DNA of 64,000 nucleotides, taken from the NCBI GenBank assembly GCA_030765065.1, contig CM060975.1, positions 261,587,816 to 261,651,815 of the forward strand. Direction: 5' to 3'. The notes beneath the pieces were generated by a model that was not told the origin of the DNA, searched no databases, and saw nothing but the letters and a program-made list of their open reading frames with translations. The stretch is from Deroplatys truncata. Lineage: Eukaryota; Arthropoda; Insecta; Mantodea; Mantidae. A program made the position numbers and the translations under genes. The first letter of the stretch is position 1; each line of letters starts with the position of its first letter. Shown in pieces: positions 44,727-56,152 of this stretch.

Positions 44727-45575
44727 ACTTTCTCTACTACGTATAGTAAGTAGGGGAAGTATTGCATTCCACCCAGAAATTCGATACCGAGATTTCACCG
44801 GAAATACATGTTTTGAGACCCCCTGAATCCAAAAAAAGCATTTTTGGAAACATGTCCGTGTGTGTGTCTGTCTGTGTGTCTGTGAACAGCATAACTCAAA
44901 AAACGAACAGTCGGATAAAGACCAAACTTGGTATTTAGGTTCAGTATCTTCCAGAGATGCAACACGAAGGTTTTCAAGAAAATCCCCCCACCTCAAACTA
45001 CCCTTTACATGGAACATTTTTCGACAATTTTAATTTTCTCAAAAATGGCTCTAACGATTTTGATGAAAATATCATATGTTTAAGATAATGTCATGAGAAA
45101 TGAAATGTATATCTCGAATTTTCTGGGAATTTCTCCAAAAGTATTCTTCATTGTGAACGACTTTTGCATAACTGGTAAACCATAAGAGATAGACAAATTT
45201 TACTACACAAAAAAAGTAGATCGCGTTAAAATACACAATTTATGTCATATACATTTCTTTTGTTGAGTGAACCGTTTTCGAGATATTGCTTGTTATTCCC
45301 CTAAATTTTCCAATACTTATACTTTTTCTCAAATTCGTTATTCATTTTTTTATGTCCTGGACAAGCAAAGAGAATGGAATGCGCCACCTGGCAACCAGCG
45401 TTAAAATATTTGACTATCGCTTAAAAACTACCATATTCCCCTTGCATCTACAAGAAAATTCCCAATAAGATCGACATCTCGATTAACATGAAGCATATTG
45501 AGAATAGGCGTTTGTAAAAATGGATTGTACAAGAGTAGAGAAAGTTGTGTAAGTGTAACACATCAAATTTTTTTT
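44727..45575 (-). repeat. HINE-like repeat, full length, nested at a T-run
   Basis: ACTTTCTCTACTACGTATAG to GTAACACATCAAATTTTTTTT. The host HINE continues on both sides (CCTTTTTT to the left, TTAGTATATT to the right), so the insertion point is a T-run. Confidence 0.9.
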
Positions 45576-45818
45576 AGTATATTTTCGTCTATCGCTTAAC
45601 ATTTACTAACTATACAAGGTTATATAAAACTCCTTCCGAATGAAGAGGACTTTACAGGCCATTCCCAGAAAATTTAAGATATACGTTTCATTTGTCTTGT
45701 AAATATCTTTAATATTTGGTATTTAATCAAAATCATTAGAGCCTTTTTGGAAGCATTTGTGAAGACCCTGAACTTAAATCCAAGTTTGGTATTTATCCAA
45801 CTTTTCGTTTCAGGGTTA

Positions 45819-46612
45819 TCACCGGAAATACATGTTTTGAGACCTCCTGAATCCAAAAAAAAGCATTTTTGGAAACATGTCCGTGTGTGTGTGTCTGTGT
45901 GTGTGTGTGCCTGTGAACAGCATAACTCAAAAACGAACAGTCGGATAAGCACCAAACTTGGTATTTAGGTTCAGTATCTTCCAGAGATGCGACCAAAGGT
46001 TTTCAAGAAAATCCCCCCACCCCAGACTACCCTTTACATGGAACATTTTTCGAAAATTTTAATTTTCTCAAAAATGGCTCTAACGATTTTGATTAAAATA
46101 TCATATGTTTAAGATAATGTCATGAGAAATGAAATGTATATCTCGAATTTTCTGGGAATGTCTCCAAAAGTATTCTTCATTGTGAACGACTTTTGCATAA
46201 CTGGTAAACCATAAGAGATAGACAAACGTTTACTACACAAAAAATGTAGATCTCGTTAAAATACACAACTAATGTCATATACATTTCTTTTGTTGAGTGA
46301 ACTGTTTTCGAGATATTGCTTGTTTTTCCCTTAAATTTTCCAATACTTATTCTTTTTCTCAAATTCGTTATTCATTTTTTTATGTCCTGGACTTGCAAAG
46401 AGAATGGAATACGCCGCATAGCAACCAGCGTTAAAATATTTGACCATCGCTTAAAAGCTACCATATTCCCCTTGCATCTACAAGAAAATTAGCAATAAGA
46501 TTGACATCTCGATATCTCGATTAACATAAAGCATATGGAGAATAGGCGTTTGTAAAAATAGATTGTACAAGAGTAGAGAAAGTCATGTGAGTGTAACACA
46601 TCAGATTTTTTT
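45819..46612 (-). repeat. HINE-like repeat lacking its hairpin end, nested
   Basis: Begins at CACCGGAAATACATG, about 70 bases inside the normal 3' end, and runs to GTAACACATCAGATTTTTTT. The missing end and the missing host segment meet at the same junction, which suggests one deletion across it. Confidence 0.85.
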
Positions 46613-46626
46613 AAAAATGCATTTTT

Positions 46627-47254
46627 ACTTTCTCTACTACGTATAGTAAGTAGGGGAAGTATTGTATTCCACCCAAAAATTCGATACCGAGATTTCACCG
46701 GAAATACACATTTTGAGACCCCTGAATCCAAAAAAAGCATTTTTGGAAACATGTCCGTCTGTCTGTGTGTGTGTGTGTCTGTGTGTCTGTGAACAGCATA
46801 ACTCAGAAACGAACAGTTGGATAAACACCAAACTTGGTATTTAGGTTCAGTATCTTCCAGAGATGCGACACGAAGGTTTTCAAGAAAATCCCCCCAACCC
46901 AGATTACCCTTTACATGGAACATTTTTCGAAAATTTTAATTTTCTCAAAAATGGCTCTAACGATTTTGATTAAAATATTATATATTTAAGATATTGTCAT
47001 GAGAAATGAGATGTATATCTCGAATTTTCTGGGAATGTCTCCAAAAGTGTTCTTCATTGTGAACGATTTTTTGCATAACTGGTAAACCGTAAGAGATAGA
47101 CAAAATTTTACTACACCAAAAATGTAGATTGCGTTAAAATGCACAATTTATGCCATACACATTTTTTCTGTTGAGTGTACCGTTTTCGAGATATTGCTTG
47201 TTATTCCCTTAAATTTTCCAATACTTATACTTTTTCTCAAATTCGTTATTCATT
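46627..47254 (-). repeat. HINE-like repeat, 3' part, interrupted by the next copy
   Basis: ACTTTCTCTACTACGTATAG up to CAAATTCGTTATTCAT, where a new hairpin end begins. Its missing 5' part is most simply 48139-48368, on the other side of the inserted copy, because the sequence resumes at TTTTTTATGTCCTG. Confidence 0.85.
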
Positions 47255-47391
47255 ACTTTCTCTACTACGTATAGTAAGTAGGGGAAGTATTGCATTCCAC
47301 CCAAAAATTCGATACCGAGATTTCACCGGAAATACATGTTTTGAGACCTCCTGAATCCAAAAAAAGCATTTTTGGAAACATGTCCGTGTGT

Positions 47392-47436
<45 letters not shown>

Positions 47437-48138
47437 TGTGAACAGCATAACTCAAAAACGAACAGTCGGATAAGCACCAAACTTGGTATTTAGGTTCAGT
47501 ATCTTCCAGAGATGCGACACGAAGGTTTTCAAGAAAATCCCCCCACCCCAGACTACCCTTTACATGGAACATTTTTCGAAACTTTTAATTTTCTCAAAAA
47601 TGGCTCTAACGATTTTGATTAAAATATCATATGTTTAAGATATTTTTATGACAAATAAAATGTATATCTTGAATTTCCTAGGAATGTCTCCAAAAGTATT
47701 CCTTATTGTGAACGACTTTTGCATAACTGGTAAACCATAAGAGATAGACAAAAGTTTACTACACAAAAAATGTAGATCGCGTTAAAATACACAACTTATG
47801 TCATATACATTTCTTTTGTTGAGTGAACCGTTTTCGAGATATTGCTTGTTATTTCCTTAAATTTTCCAATACTTATACTTTTTCTCAAATTCGTTATTCA
47901 TTTTTTTATGTCCTGGACATGCAAAGAGAATGGAATGCGCCACATAGCAACCAGCGTTAAAATATTTGACTATCGCTTAAAAGCTACGATATTTCCCTTG
48001 CATCTACAAGAAAATTACCAATAAGATTGACATCTCGATATCTCGATTAACTTGAAGCATGTGGAGAATAGGCGTTTGTAAAATTAGATTGTACAAGAGT
48101 AGAGAAAGTCATGTGAGTGTAACACATCAGATTTTTTT
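47255..48138 (-). repeat. HINE-like repeat, best full-length copy (reference description)
   Basis: This 0.88-kb copy shows the whole structure. The 3' end is an imperfect hairpin (47255-47288) starting with ACTTTCTCTAC. Its exact inverse GTAGAGAAAGT lies at 48099-48109, about 29 bases inside the 5' end (TCTGATGTGTTACAC on the minus strand). A variable TG run (47385-47440) sits between two conserved blocks. The block CATGTCCGTGTGTG...GTGAACAGCATAACTC resembles, from memory, the CATGTCCGTCTGTC...TGAAC...CTCAGGAAC part of Drosophila DINE-1. Subterminal inverted motifs, a 3' hairpin, an internal microsatellite and T-rich targets are traits of Helentron-associated elements. No coding capacity. Confidence 0.88.
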
Positions 48139-48829
48139 ATGTCCTGAACATGCAAAGAGAATGGAATTCGCCACATAGCAACCAGCGTTAAAATATTTGA
48201 CTATCGCTTAAAAGCTACCATATTCCCCTTGCATCTACAAGAAAATTACCAATAAGATTGACATCTCGATATCTCGATTAACATGAAGCATATGGAGAAT
48301 AGGCGTTTGTAAAATTAGATTGTACAAGAGTAGAGAAAGTTATGTGAGTGTAACACATCAGATTTTTTATGTCCTGGACATGCAAAGAGAATGGAATGCG
48401 CCACATAGCAACCAGCGTTAAAATATTTGACTATCGCTTAAAAGCTACCATATTTCCCTTGCATCTACAAGAAAATTACCAATAAGATTGACATCTCGAT
48501 ATCTCGATTAACATGAAGCATATGGAGAATAGGCGTTTGTAAAATTAGATTGTACAAGAGTAGAGAAAGTCATGTGAGTGTAACACATCAGATTTTTTTA
48601 TGTCCTGAACATGCAAAGAGAATGGAATTCGCCACATAGCAACCAGCGTTAAAATATTTGACTATCGCTTAAAAGCTACCATATTCCCCTTGCATCTACA
48701 AGAAAATTACCAATAAGATTGACATCTCGATATCTCGATTAACATGAAGCATATGGAGAATAGGCGTTTGTAAAATTAGATTGTACAAGAGTAGAGAAAG
48801 TTATGTGAGTGTAACACATCAGATTTTTT
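47908..48829 (-). repeat. Tandem array of the HINE 5' segment, four ~231-bp units in A-B-A-B order
   Basis: Unit starts (ATGTCCTG) are at 47908, 48139, 48369 and 48600. Units 1 and 3 share CTGGACATG, GAATGCGCC and AAGTCATGTG; units 2 and 4 share CTGAACATG, GAATTCGCC and AAGTTATGTG. Two types therefore alternate, as if a ~461-bp pair had been duplicated. Unit 1 belongs to the copy at 47255 and unit 2 probably to the copy at 46627. Confidence 0.88.
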
Positions 48830-48962
48830 AGACAGAGCTCGAATTTATAAAATATCAACAATATTATATTGATTCTTGAAACTAACAGATATGACGTGTA
48901 AGACGTTCTTGAAACAAGAGAGATGACGTTAAAAAGCGGGATGCAGATGTTTTGATGTTTTA
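48830..48962. other. Unique spacer between HINE units
   Basis: About 130 bases unlike the HINE (GACAGAGCTCGAATTTATAA to GATGTTTTATT); unassigned. Confidence 0.4.
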
Positions 48963-49196
48963 TTTTTTTATGTTCTGGACATGTAAAGAGAATGGTATGC
49001 GCCACATAGCAACCAGTGCTTAAAATATTTGCCTAACGCTTAAAACATACCATATTCCCCTTTCATCTACAAGAAAATTAGCAATAAGATTGACATGTCG
49101 TCTCGATTAACATGAAGCATATGGAGAATAAGCGTTTTTACAGATAGTTTGTACAAGAGTAGAGAAAGTCATGTGAGTGTAACACATCAGATTTTT
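48963..49196 (-). repeat. HINE-like 5' segment, diverged single unit
   Basis: TTTTTTATGTTCTGGACATG to GTAACACATCAGATTTTTT. More diverged than the four tandem units. Immediately followed by the last piece of the old host HINE in the opposite direction. Confidence 0.8.
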
Positions 49197-49289
49197 TGGA
49201 TTCAGATGGCCTCAAAACATGTATTTTTGGGTGAAATCTTGATAAGAAATTTCTCTACCTACTATGTACGTAGTAGAGAAAGTAACAAA

Positions 49290-50845
49290 ATGATTGTATA
49301 AAAGTTAATACGTTTTAATTTCGTCTCCCTCGGTCAGTTTGGTCTAACTCTTTGTAAAACTTTGATTTCCCAATTACAATCCTCCAGATAGTGTTGGACT
49401 CCACTTTATAAAATTCTAGCAGCCAAAGTAACCAACAGAAAATTGTAATTATTTATATATACATAAAGGGAATCGATATGAATATTTATATGTTAATGAT
49501 ATAAAAATACTCAATATAAATGTAAGAAAATAACTGAGTAAAGCCACAAAGGGAAAGAAAATGACAGAAAAATGACGTAAAATAGAAAAAAATTCTAAAG
49601 GTAGAAGATAGCATAAAATGACCTGATTGATATATATTTTCACAATCTGTGACCCATAATAAGGATTTATGTACAAGTGAGTAATCCCTTTAATGCAAGC
49701 ATTAAAATGACAGGTTGTCAGAAACCGGGCTCTGATAATAACAATCATGATATTATACATTTGGTCACTAATTATCGATGTTTCAAGCTTGAACATAAAT
49801 GCTAATTAGGATAATACTTGATTAAGATGCCCCTATAGTTTACATCGTATAATAATAAATAATCATTAATAATAATCTTATAGCTTAGACACTTCGCTTA
49901 AACGTGCTACTTGCTCATTGGACATTTAGAGTTCACGCTTACCTCATGGACAATAGCTGTGTGTTTACAGCCCCTTGGTGCAGATATTAACGCTTGGAGA
50001 GTATTACAACGAAAATGGACCGAGTTCTAGAAGAGATGCCAAATTCAGGGTTTTAGTACAGTAATTCAGAAGTACACAATAAAGCTTTTCAGAAATGGAG
50101 TTAGGTGTAATACATACAACACGTAACTTAGGTTCATAAAGTTTAAATGACCATTCCTTTGTGTAACAGTACATGCAATAGCTAGCTTCATAAGCAGTTA
50201 ATGCTTGGGGCTGTATTAGAATCTCTTCAAATAGCCTATCGTGTGCAAGTGTACTTCCTTCGTGACCTATCCTTTTCTCCATACTTTTAAGATACTGAGC
50301 TGAATGACCAGTTGTCACCCAGATGAGCTTTTTGCTATTTTGAAGCACAATATGCTTAAAACTAAGATATCTGTTCGGTATATCACGGGCGCATTTCTAG
50401 GTGCACTAGGTATTAAATTTTCGACATAAATAGCTTTTATAAAATGCTCATGAAAAAACCCAGCTATTATAGAATCCGGATCCAATTGCGATTTTGCCTA
50501 TATGATCATTTAAATTCGCAAACATGGCGTTTAAATGGACATGTGCAGGAATGTGCAAGGAGAACGTGACATTTTAAACAGCGATTTTCTTTTAATCTTG
50601 TTTTCTTACATGTTTGCCAGTTTAAAATTCTGCCCACTAAGCAATTGCTGCTCTGTTTATCCAGATTTTCAATATAATACATGTATTCTTTGAAAAAGAA
50701 TAAAGAGCTCTAATGGGCCTTTAGGTAATACCAAAAACACTTTTGGATATAGCATTTGTACCTGATTAATTTTTAGATAACTAATATTACATACTGATTA
50801 TTGTTCTCGAGAAACATCGTAATGAAATATCGAGTACACCTATTT
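49290..50845. other. Unassigned AT-rich DNA
   Basis: Includes minus-strand frames of 115 codons (49449-49796) and 114 codons (50004-50348) with no recognised domain or similarity. Neither is supported as a gene. Confidence 0.4.
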
Positions 50846-50849
50846 GTCG

Positions 50850-51142
50850 TCTTTCGTGGTCTAGGGGTACCGTCCTGCTAGCCTGTGGTTCCCTAGGTCG
50901 AGGGTCCATCCGGATGAGGGTGGTGCATCTATTTTTTTTTGGCATAAAAATCCTTAGCATGGCTCCCTTTGGATGGGAGGTACAGCCAGCGGTCCCTTGC
51001 CGTGGATTGACTGCACGTAAAAGAACCTTAAGCCTAATACAGAGGCCTCTGATCAGAAGTTTCTGTCTTCACGCCCAATATAGAATGGGGATGCTAAGAA
51101 CCTCAACAGTTAAAGAGCATCCATAAATGAAACTCCAATTTA
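50850..51142 (+). repeat. tRNA-derived SINE, second copy of the 31461 family
   Basis: TCGTGGTCTAGGGGTACCGT (box A region) and GGTCGAGGGTCCATCCG (decayed box B), then TAAAAATCCTTAGCATGGCT, GCACGTAAAAGAACCTTAAG, AGGCCTCTGATC, CACGCCCAATATAGAATG and GAGCATCCATAAATGAAACT. All are shared in order with 31461-31750. No clear target duplication. Confidence 0.85.
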
Positions 51143-51144
51143 AT

Positions 51145-52030
51145 TTTTCTCTTTATATTTATTTGTAAAGTAATGTATTAAAATATAATACGCAGAAATT
51201 TAAATTATCAGATCTTTATAACGAAAATTTCTCATATTTAGTTTTGAGCATTATTTTCTTGGATATTCACAATATTCTCAATTTCTTCTGCTGTAATTAT
51301 TCTGGATAAATTAAAAATAGTTTAGTTAAATGTTTTAAAGTAATTAGAAGTTAACGGCTTCAATACTGAGTATCCTCAAAACTAGAATTGCGATTTCATT
51401 GATTTCAGTTTATAAAATGATGGTGCAATAATTTGGAAAACGTTTGTACTCCTTTTACCCCCCAAAACTAATTTTATAATGCTCAGTGATATTAACAATA
51501 GGAAACCAAAAGTTGAATAATCATATGAGTTCTGAACTTTTTAATCTCTCACCGACTGTATTTCAAATTCTGAAAGTGTTATGCATCCTGTATGTTTCAG
51601 CGGTTAAACAATAAACCAAGTGATCGAATAAGTAAGTAGAACATATCTTGATTGGGATCTCGTAGTCAAACAGTAAGAACATAGAACTTGATAGTATGGT
51701 CTGGGAATGATATAGTAGCCCGAAAGACAATATGTGGTGATTTGGTGACACTGGCCATGAAAATTCATTATCTCACTTGACTGAATAGCTTTTAAATTAC
51801 TTATGTTAATTGGTTATACCTTTTATTTGTTGCCGTAGTAAAGTACACTGCAAAGGCTTTACAATAAGAGCTAAAGTGAAGATTACATACTTGTTCGACG
51901 CGCCCACCAAGCCAGCAATTGAAACATTTTAGACATGGTAGTCTTCGAGAAAAATAATCTTCTCGGTTGTAAATTATAAAATACTGGTTTTGAGTAATTC
52001 CTGATGTTATCCTGATACAATTTGCTCACT
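51145..52030. other. Unassigned AT-rich DNA
   Basis: No supported feature. Confidence 0.4.
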
Positions 52031-52033
52031 TAT

Positions 52034-52505
52034 ACAGGGTGTCCATAAAGTTCCAATACATTTTTATTTTCTGGTCTTCTACAACACAATAAAGATTATA
52101 TTAGGATAGAGTACATTATAAAGCCTAATGCAATTCAACCTGTCCACCTTCATTATCAACACACTGTTGCCATGCCTTGTGGTTTTACGGAACATGCGCC
52201 GTAAGATTTGAGGGGACATTGACAAGCATGCCGCTCCTATTCGGTGTTTCAGCTCGTGCACATCTGACACCCTAGTAGTGAGAAACCCCATGCATAAAAA
52301 AGTCAAGGAGAGTGAGGCCAGGGGAAACAGGTAGCCCACATGTGATTCACCGTTCTTCAGATCCACCGGTTAGGAAAGGTCTCATCCAGGTAGTTCCGCA
52401 CGCAGTTTGCTTAGTGGGGTGGTGGCCCATCTTGTTGATAAATCAGAGGCAAGGATACACCCTGCCGTAACTGTGGCTTCAGGAAAAACTGTAGGATGTC
52501 CAAAT
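52034..52505 (-). pseudogene. Remnant of an IS630/Tc1-mariner-superfamily transposase
   Basis: Starts at TACAGGGTGTCCATAAAGTT, an end typical of insect mariner-superfamily elements. The minus strand then encodes, in different frames, a transposase C-terminal half: LIYQQDGPPPH (second catalytic Asp, near 52430), then SPGLTLLDFFMHG (near 52300, where SPDLTPxDFF is usual), then DVHELKHRIGAAC and a helical end. The spacing suggests a D-D-41-D (rosa-like) type, but this is tentative. Frameshifted; the 5' half and the other terminus are missing. Confidence 0.65.
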
Positions 52506-52509
52506 AAAT

Positions 52510-52980
52510 TATCCCGCAACTATTTTGTGTTGATAATAAAGGTGGACACACTATAATAATCTTTGTTGTGTTTTTGCAGGCCAGTAGCAGGAAAATTATT
52601 AGGATTTTTGGGCACTCTGTGTATTGAGTAAACATCGGTAATAAAGTTAAATACAACATAAAGAGGAAGTGCAGCAAAATATAACCTACCTAAGGTTTTG
52701 GCTTCTAGAAACTTCACTACACTCATAAAATTAGAATATAGACTATTCTCTCAATACATACACCACCAGCATTAGACAAATGGCAATTAAATAAATAAAT
52801 TATCATATATCCTACCGTTTAAGAGATCCGACTGTTTGTTTCGCAATGCGTTGTGTTGGCTTAGCATAAGGAGGAATAATTTACACAGAATTCCTTCTGC
52901 TCAAGTCGTTCCAGGTTACCAAACCGATAGAAAAGACGTAAAGAACAAATAAACGTAGTGTGCAAACTAACGAATGCTCT
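52510..52980. other. Unassigned DNA
   Basis: Follows the transposase remnant. No matching terminal repeat or other feature recognised. Confidence 0.4.
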
Positions 52981-52984
52981 TTCA

Positions 52985-53751
52985 AAAAAAACTGATGTGT
53001 TATACTCAATGACTTTCTCTACTCTTGTACAAACTATTTTTAGAAACGCTTATTCTCCATCTACTTCATGTTATTAATCTAGATAAACATTTGTAGACTC
53101 TATCTTGTTGCTAATTTTCTTGTATATGTAAAGGGAATACATATTTGCAATATAGAAATAATGTCCTTTAAGCACATACATCTCTCTTAATAGCTGGTTG
53201 CTAGATGCAGCAGCATTCCCTTTGCCACAGATTAATACTCTTTGCATATCCAAGACAAAAAAAATGAATAACAATTCCCATTTGAGAAAATAAGTATCTC
53301 TTATGGTTTACCAGTTATGCAAAAGTCGTTCACAATGAAGAATACTTTTGGAGACATTCCCAGAAAATTCAAGATATACATTTTATTTGTCATGAAAAAT
53401 ATCTTAAAACATATGATATTTTAATCAAAATCGTTAGAGCCATTTTTGAGAAAATTAAAATTTTAGAAAAAGTCTCCATGTAAAGGGTAATTTGGGGTAG
53501 GGAGATTTTCTTGAAAACCTTTATATCGTATCTCTGTAAGATACTAAACCTAAATACCAAGTTTGGTGTTTATCCGACTGTTCGTTTCTGAGTTATGCTG
53601 TTCACAGACAGACACACAGACACACACAAGGACATGTTTCCAAAAATGTTTTTTTTGGATTCAGGGGGTCTCAAAACATGTATTTCCGGTGAAATCTCGG
53701 TATCGAATTTTTGGGTGGAATACAATACTTTCTCTACGTAGTAGAGAAAGT
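52985..53751 (+). repeat. HINE-like repeat with a perfect 3' hairpin
   Basis: Begins AAAACTGATGTGTTATACTC with inner ACTTTCTCTAC, and ends in ACTTTCTCTAC-GTA-GTAGAGAAAGT (53727-53751), a perfect 11-bp stem with a 3-base loop. About 170 bases from the middle (between the AATGAATAACAATTCCC and TATCTCTTATGGTTTACC blocks) are deleted. Confidence 0.88.
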
Positions 53752-53754
53752 AAT

Positions 53755-54985
53755 AAGTATCAAAATATAGCGGGCCATTTGAAGTTACAAAGAGCGAGAG
53801 TGGCTGTAAGTGGGATGTAAAACTTGAAATGCAATTAAATCGGTTTTAAACTTTCTCGTTAATATCTAAATGTAGTATTTTATTAAAAGTAAGCAAATGC
53901 TTAATTAGGCTGCAATGTTCTCTTAAAGGAAAATTCTCTGTTTTGTTTCTTTATCACTAATAAATATAGGTATTATTTTTCACATTTTACCTATTATTTT
54001 GCCTTAAGTATTTTATTGGAAATGTAATAATGAAAGCAACTAGACATATCTTGGATTACAAACCAGTAATTTTCTAATTTGCATAAATTTTGTTTAAAAA
54101 CTGGATCCTCGCTTGAAAAAAATAATAAAAGGGTATTGCATTTCAGTCGGGGCAGGGTAATGCGTGTTCCTCCATTCTTGCAATAATGCAATTTCTGCCG
54201 AGCTCCTAGAATTTTACAAAAATGTGGAATGCATAAGCAAATAGCGGCAGTAACTACGCTTTCTGTTAATAAACCTCATTCCAAAAATATTCCCCCTGCC
54301 CCGTGAGTCATGAAAGTAAATAGAATTCCAGTTTTTTTACCCCCTTCCCCATCGCGTTTGCCACTGCGGAAAACCTCAGGAATGCGAACGCATTTTCCAT
54401 GAAAAATGTGGAGTTTATTCTGGAAGGCTTGGAGAAAAGTCGATGGTTAGCAAGGAATATGGATAAACGATATCTAGGCAAGAGAAGAGGAACAGAAATA
54501 AGAGGATGAGTAATTTATCCTCCTTGCAAAAATTTACACGGAATGTGGGAGGAATGGAATCTGAATAAAGGCCTGTTGTAGTTTTTCGTGACTGAATACC
54601 TTTTCAAGAAATAGGTACTACTGTATTTGTCCATGTACATGGTTTAATAAATAATCCAGAAGTTTCTGGAAAATAATTTAATATGCAGATTGTTTGAATA
54701 TGCTAATTTTCAATCTGTAAGTATTCAGCAATTGTGAACCCAGTATTTCTTTCAATGGATTATTTGAGACTATCTTAGCTATGTAGTGAAGGTTCACCAG
54801 ATGAGAGTAGCATCTGACACACCTTCATATTTCAGGATATTAATATGTATGTAATTAATTTTAATACTATAGTTTCGATTCTGGGTAGCTAAAGGATTAA
54901 TTCCTATATAGGATTATCATATTTTTAACCGAATTAAAAAATGCGGATATATTTAAGTACGTCATATCAGCCAAATTTTGAGGGT
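53755..54985. other. Unassigned DNA
   Basis: No supported feature; a C-rich patch (54290-54360) has no identified role. Confidence 0.4.
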
Positions 54986-54989
54986 GACT

Positions 54990-55560
54990 GTCGTCAATTT
55001 TGGGTGTTTAGGCTATTTCTTTCCTTTCTAGGTGTGGTAATAGGAAGCTACTTGTATTTTTCTCCCACATGGCATTATTATATTGCAATACAAGCGCGGT
55101 AGGTGCTGTATTACAGAATGAGGAAGAGTTTGAAAATGCGAGGCAAAGTCGATGATACTATTTTTTTGTTGATAACGAATAATAGAAATAGTAGTTAAAC
55201 AAAAATAATATTAATTGCTAACACCTGTTGAACTCGTGGTTTCAGTTACAAGGTCACCAACATAACTTTGGTGGCGATCGATTATCCCTGCCTGGTTTTT
55301 GACCTTATCTGCTGCAGGAATTATATCGTAAGCAAATAACCCAAAAATGAAGAAGTCCCAGTTAAAATTAAGATGTCAAATACATCTGCAATGATCAATA
55401 TAGCAATAGTTAGAGGATATAATACAGTCCATGTACATAAGTGCAGTAAAATGGGTAAAACACGCAGGTAGGTGAATGCAGAAAATTCAACTTCCCGCTA
55501 GGTCAGCATGAACGTGAAATGGAAAAAGCACCTGCCGTCTAAAGTCTATTCTACGCCCGT
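54990..55560 (+). repeat. Old interspersed repeat, copy 2
   Basis: Relative of the repeat into which the LTR element inserted (1002-1039 plus 9971-10640). Here it is uninterrupted, which helps define that insertion site (CTTTCTAGGTGTGGTAATAG corresponds to the TTTTTTAGCCC/ACGAAGGG junction). Confidence 0.5.
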
Positions 55561-55769
55561 TAATCCTTAAGATAGCGCAATTTCATAACATTTAGAAGAT
55601 TTCGCATGAAGGGTAGTCTGCAAATCTATTAGCGGTTTGCGTGCCATTGCCTTTCCCTTTCCTCTTCGCTGTAAGACTGCAACTGCATCAACCTAATCAG
55701 GTTGTGTTCAGACGACGGTACAGACTACACTGCAAGATTGTTGTAGATAATCAAAAGTGTATGTTAGTC
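55561..55769. other. Unassigned DNA
   Basis: No recognised feature. Confidence 0.35.
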
Positions 55770-56110
55770 GTTCTAAGTGTTAAGGTATTGCCGGAGGAGG
55801 ACTTCTAAACTGAGGTTAAGCCTAGGACTGATGCGCTGGGAGGAAGCGATGAGGTGACGGAGTTTGTAGGGCAGCAGATCTATAGTGTAGCGGAGTCCCT
55901 ACCGTTTCCATTCCAGCAGAGCTTCACACCACCTCTATACACAGAGACAGATACAAATCAGAGGTATTGATACCAAAGTAGAAACAGTTCTCTTCCCAAA
56001 GCATGGTATAGGCCACAATCCACCATCCACCGCACCTGGCTCTTCTATCCTTACAGATAGACCAGGTAAATGAAAGGATAGGGAATGAGGAGTAAGGAAA
56101 ATACATGGTA
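55770..56110 (-). repeat. Relative of the GC-rich composite repeat at 26.2-26.8 kb, copy 2
   Basis: Shares CCTAGGACTGATGCG, GCGATGAGGTGA, GAGTCCCTACCGTTT and GAAAGGATAGGGAATGAGGA with 26230-26640 in the same order. It lacks the tRNA-like head. Confidence 0.45.
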
Positions 56111-56152
56111 TATAAGAAACTATACCGGTATGCGTGCCTAGTTTGGGATTTA

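Larger units (their letters stand above)
44390..49283 (+). repeat. Old host HINE broken into pieces by younger HINEs
   Basis: Reading only the plus-oriented pieces gives one diverged HINE in correct order: 44390-44726 (ATCCAGAGATAAGCCTTTGC ... AGATCACCTTTTTT), 45576-45818 (TTAGTATATTTTCGTCTATC ... CCAACTTTTCGTTTCAGG), 46613-46626 (AAAAATGCATTTTT) and 49197-49283 (GGATTCAGATGGCCTCAAAA ... GTACGTAGTAGAGAAAGT). Each break lies at or near a T-run and contains minus-oriented HINEs. About 60 bases of the host are missing at the second break. Confidence 0.7.

Noticed and set aside
44727-45575. Classic TIR MITE interpretation of the HINE-like repeat
   Set aside because: One of the inverted motifs is internal, no target duplication is seen, and a terminal hairpin plus internal microsatellite fit Helentron-associated elements better.
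45674-47572. Many overlapping 60-140 codon frames with similar peptides (for example ending in THTHTHTH runs)
   Set aside because: They are recurrent translations of the HINE-like repeat, with the TG run giving His-Thr stretches. They occur on both strands and shift frame between copies.
47908-48829. CRISPR-like array
   Set aside because: Eukaryotic context; the units are contiguous ~231-bp transposon segments without spacers.
49449-50348. Two minus-strand frames of 114-115 codons
   Set aside because: Low-complexity or unremarkable peptides in AT-rich DNA; no supporting signal.
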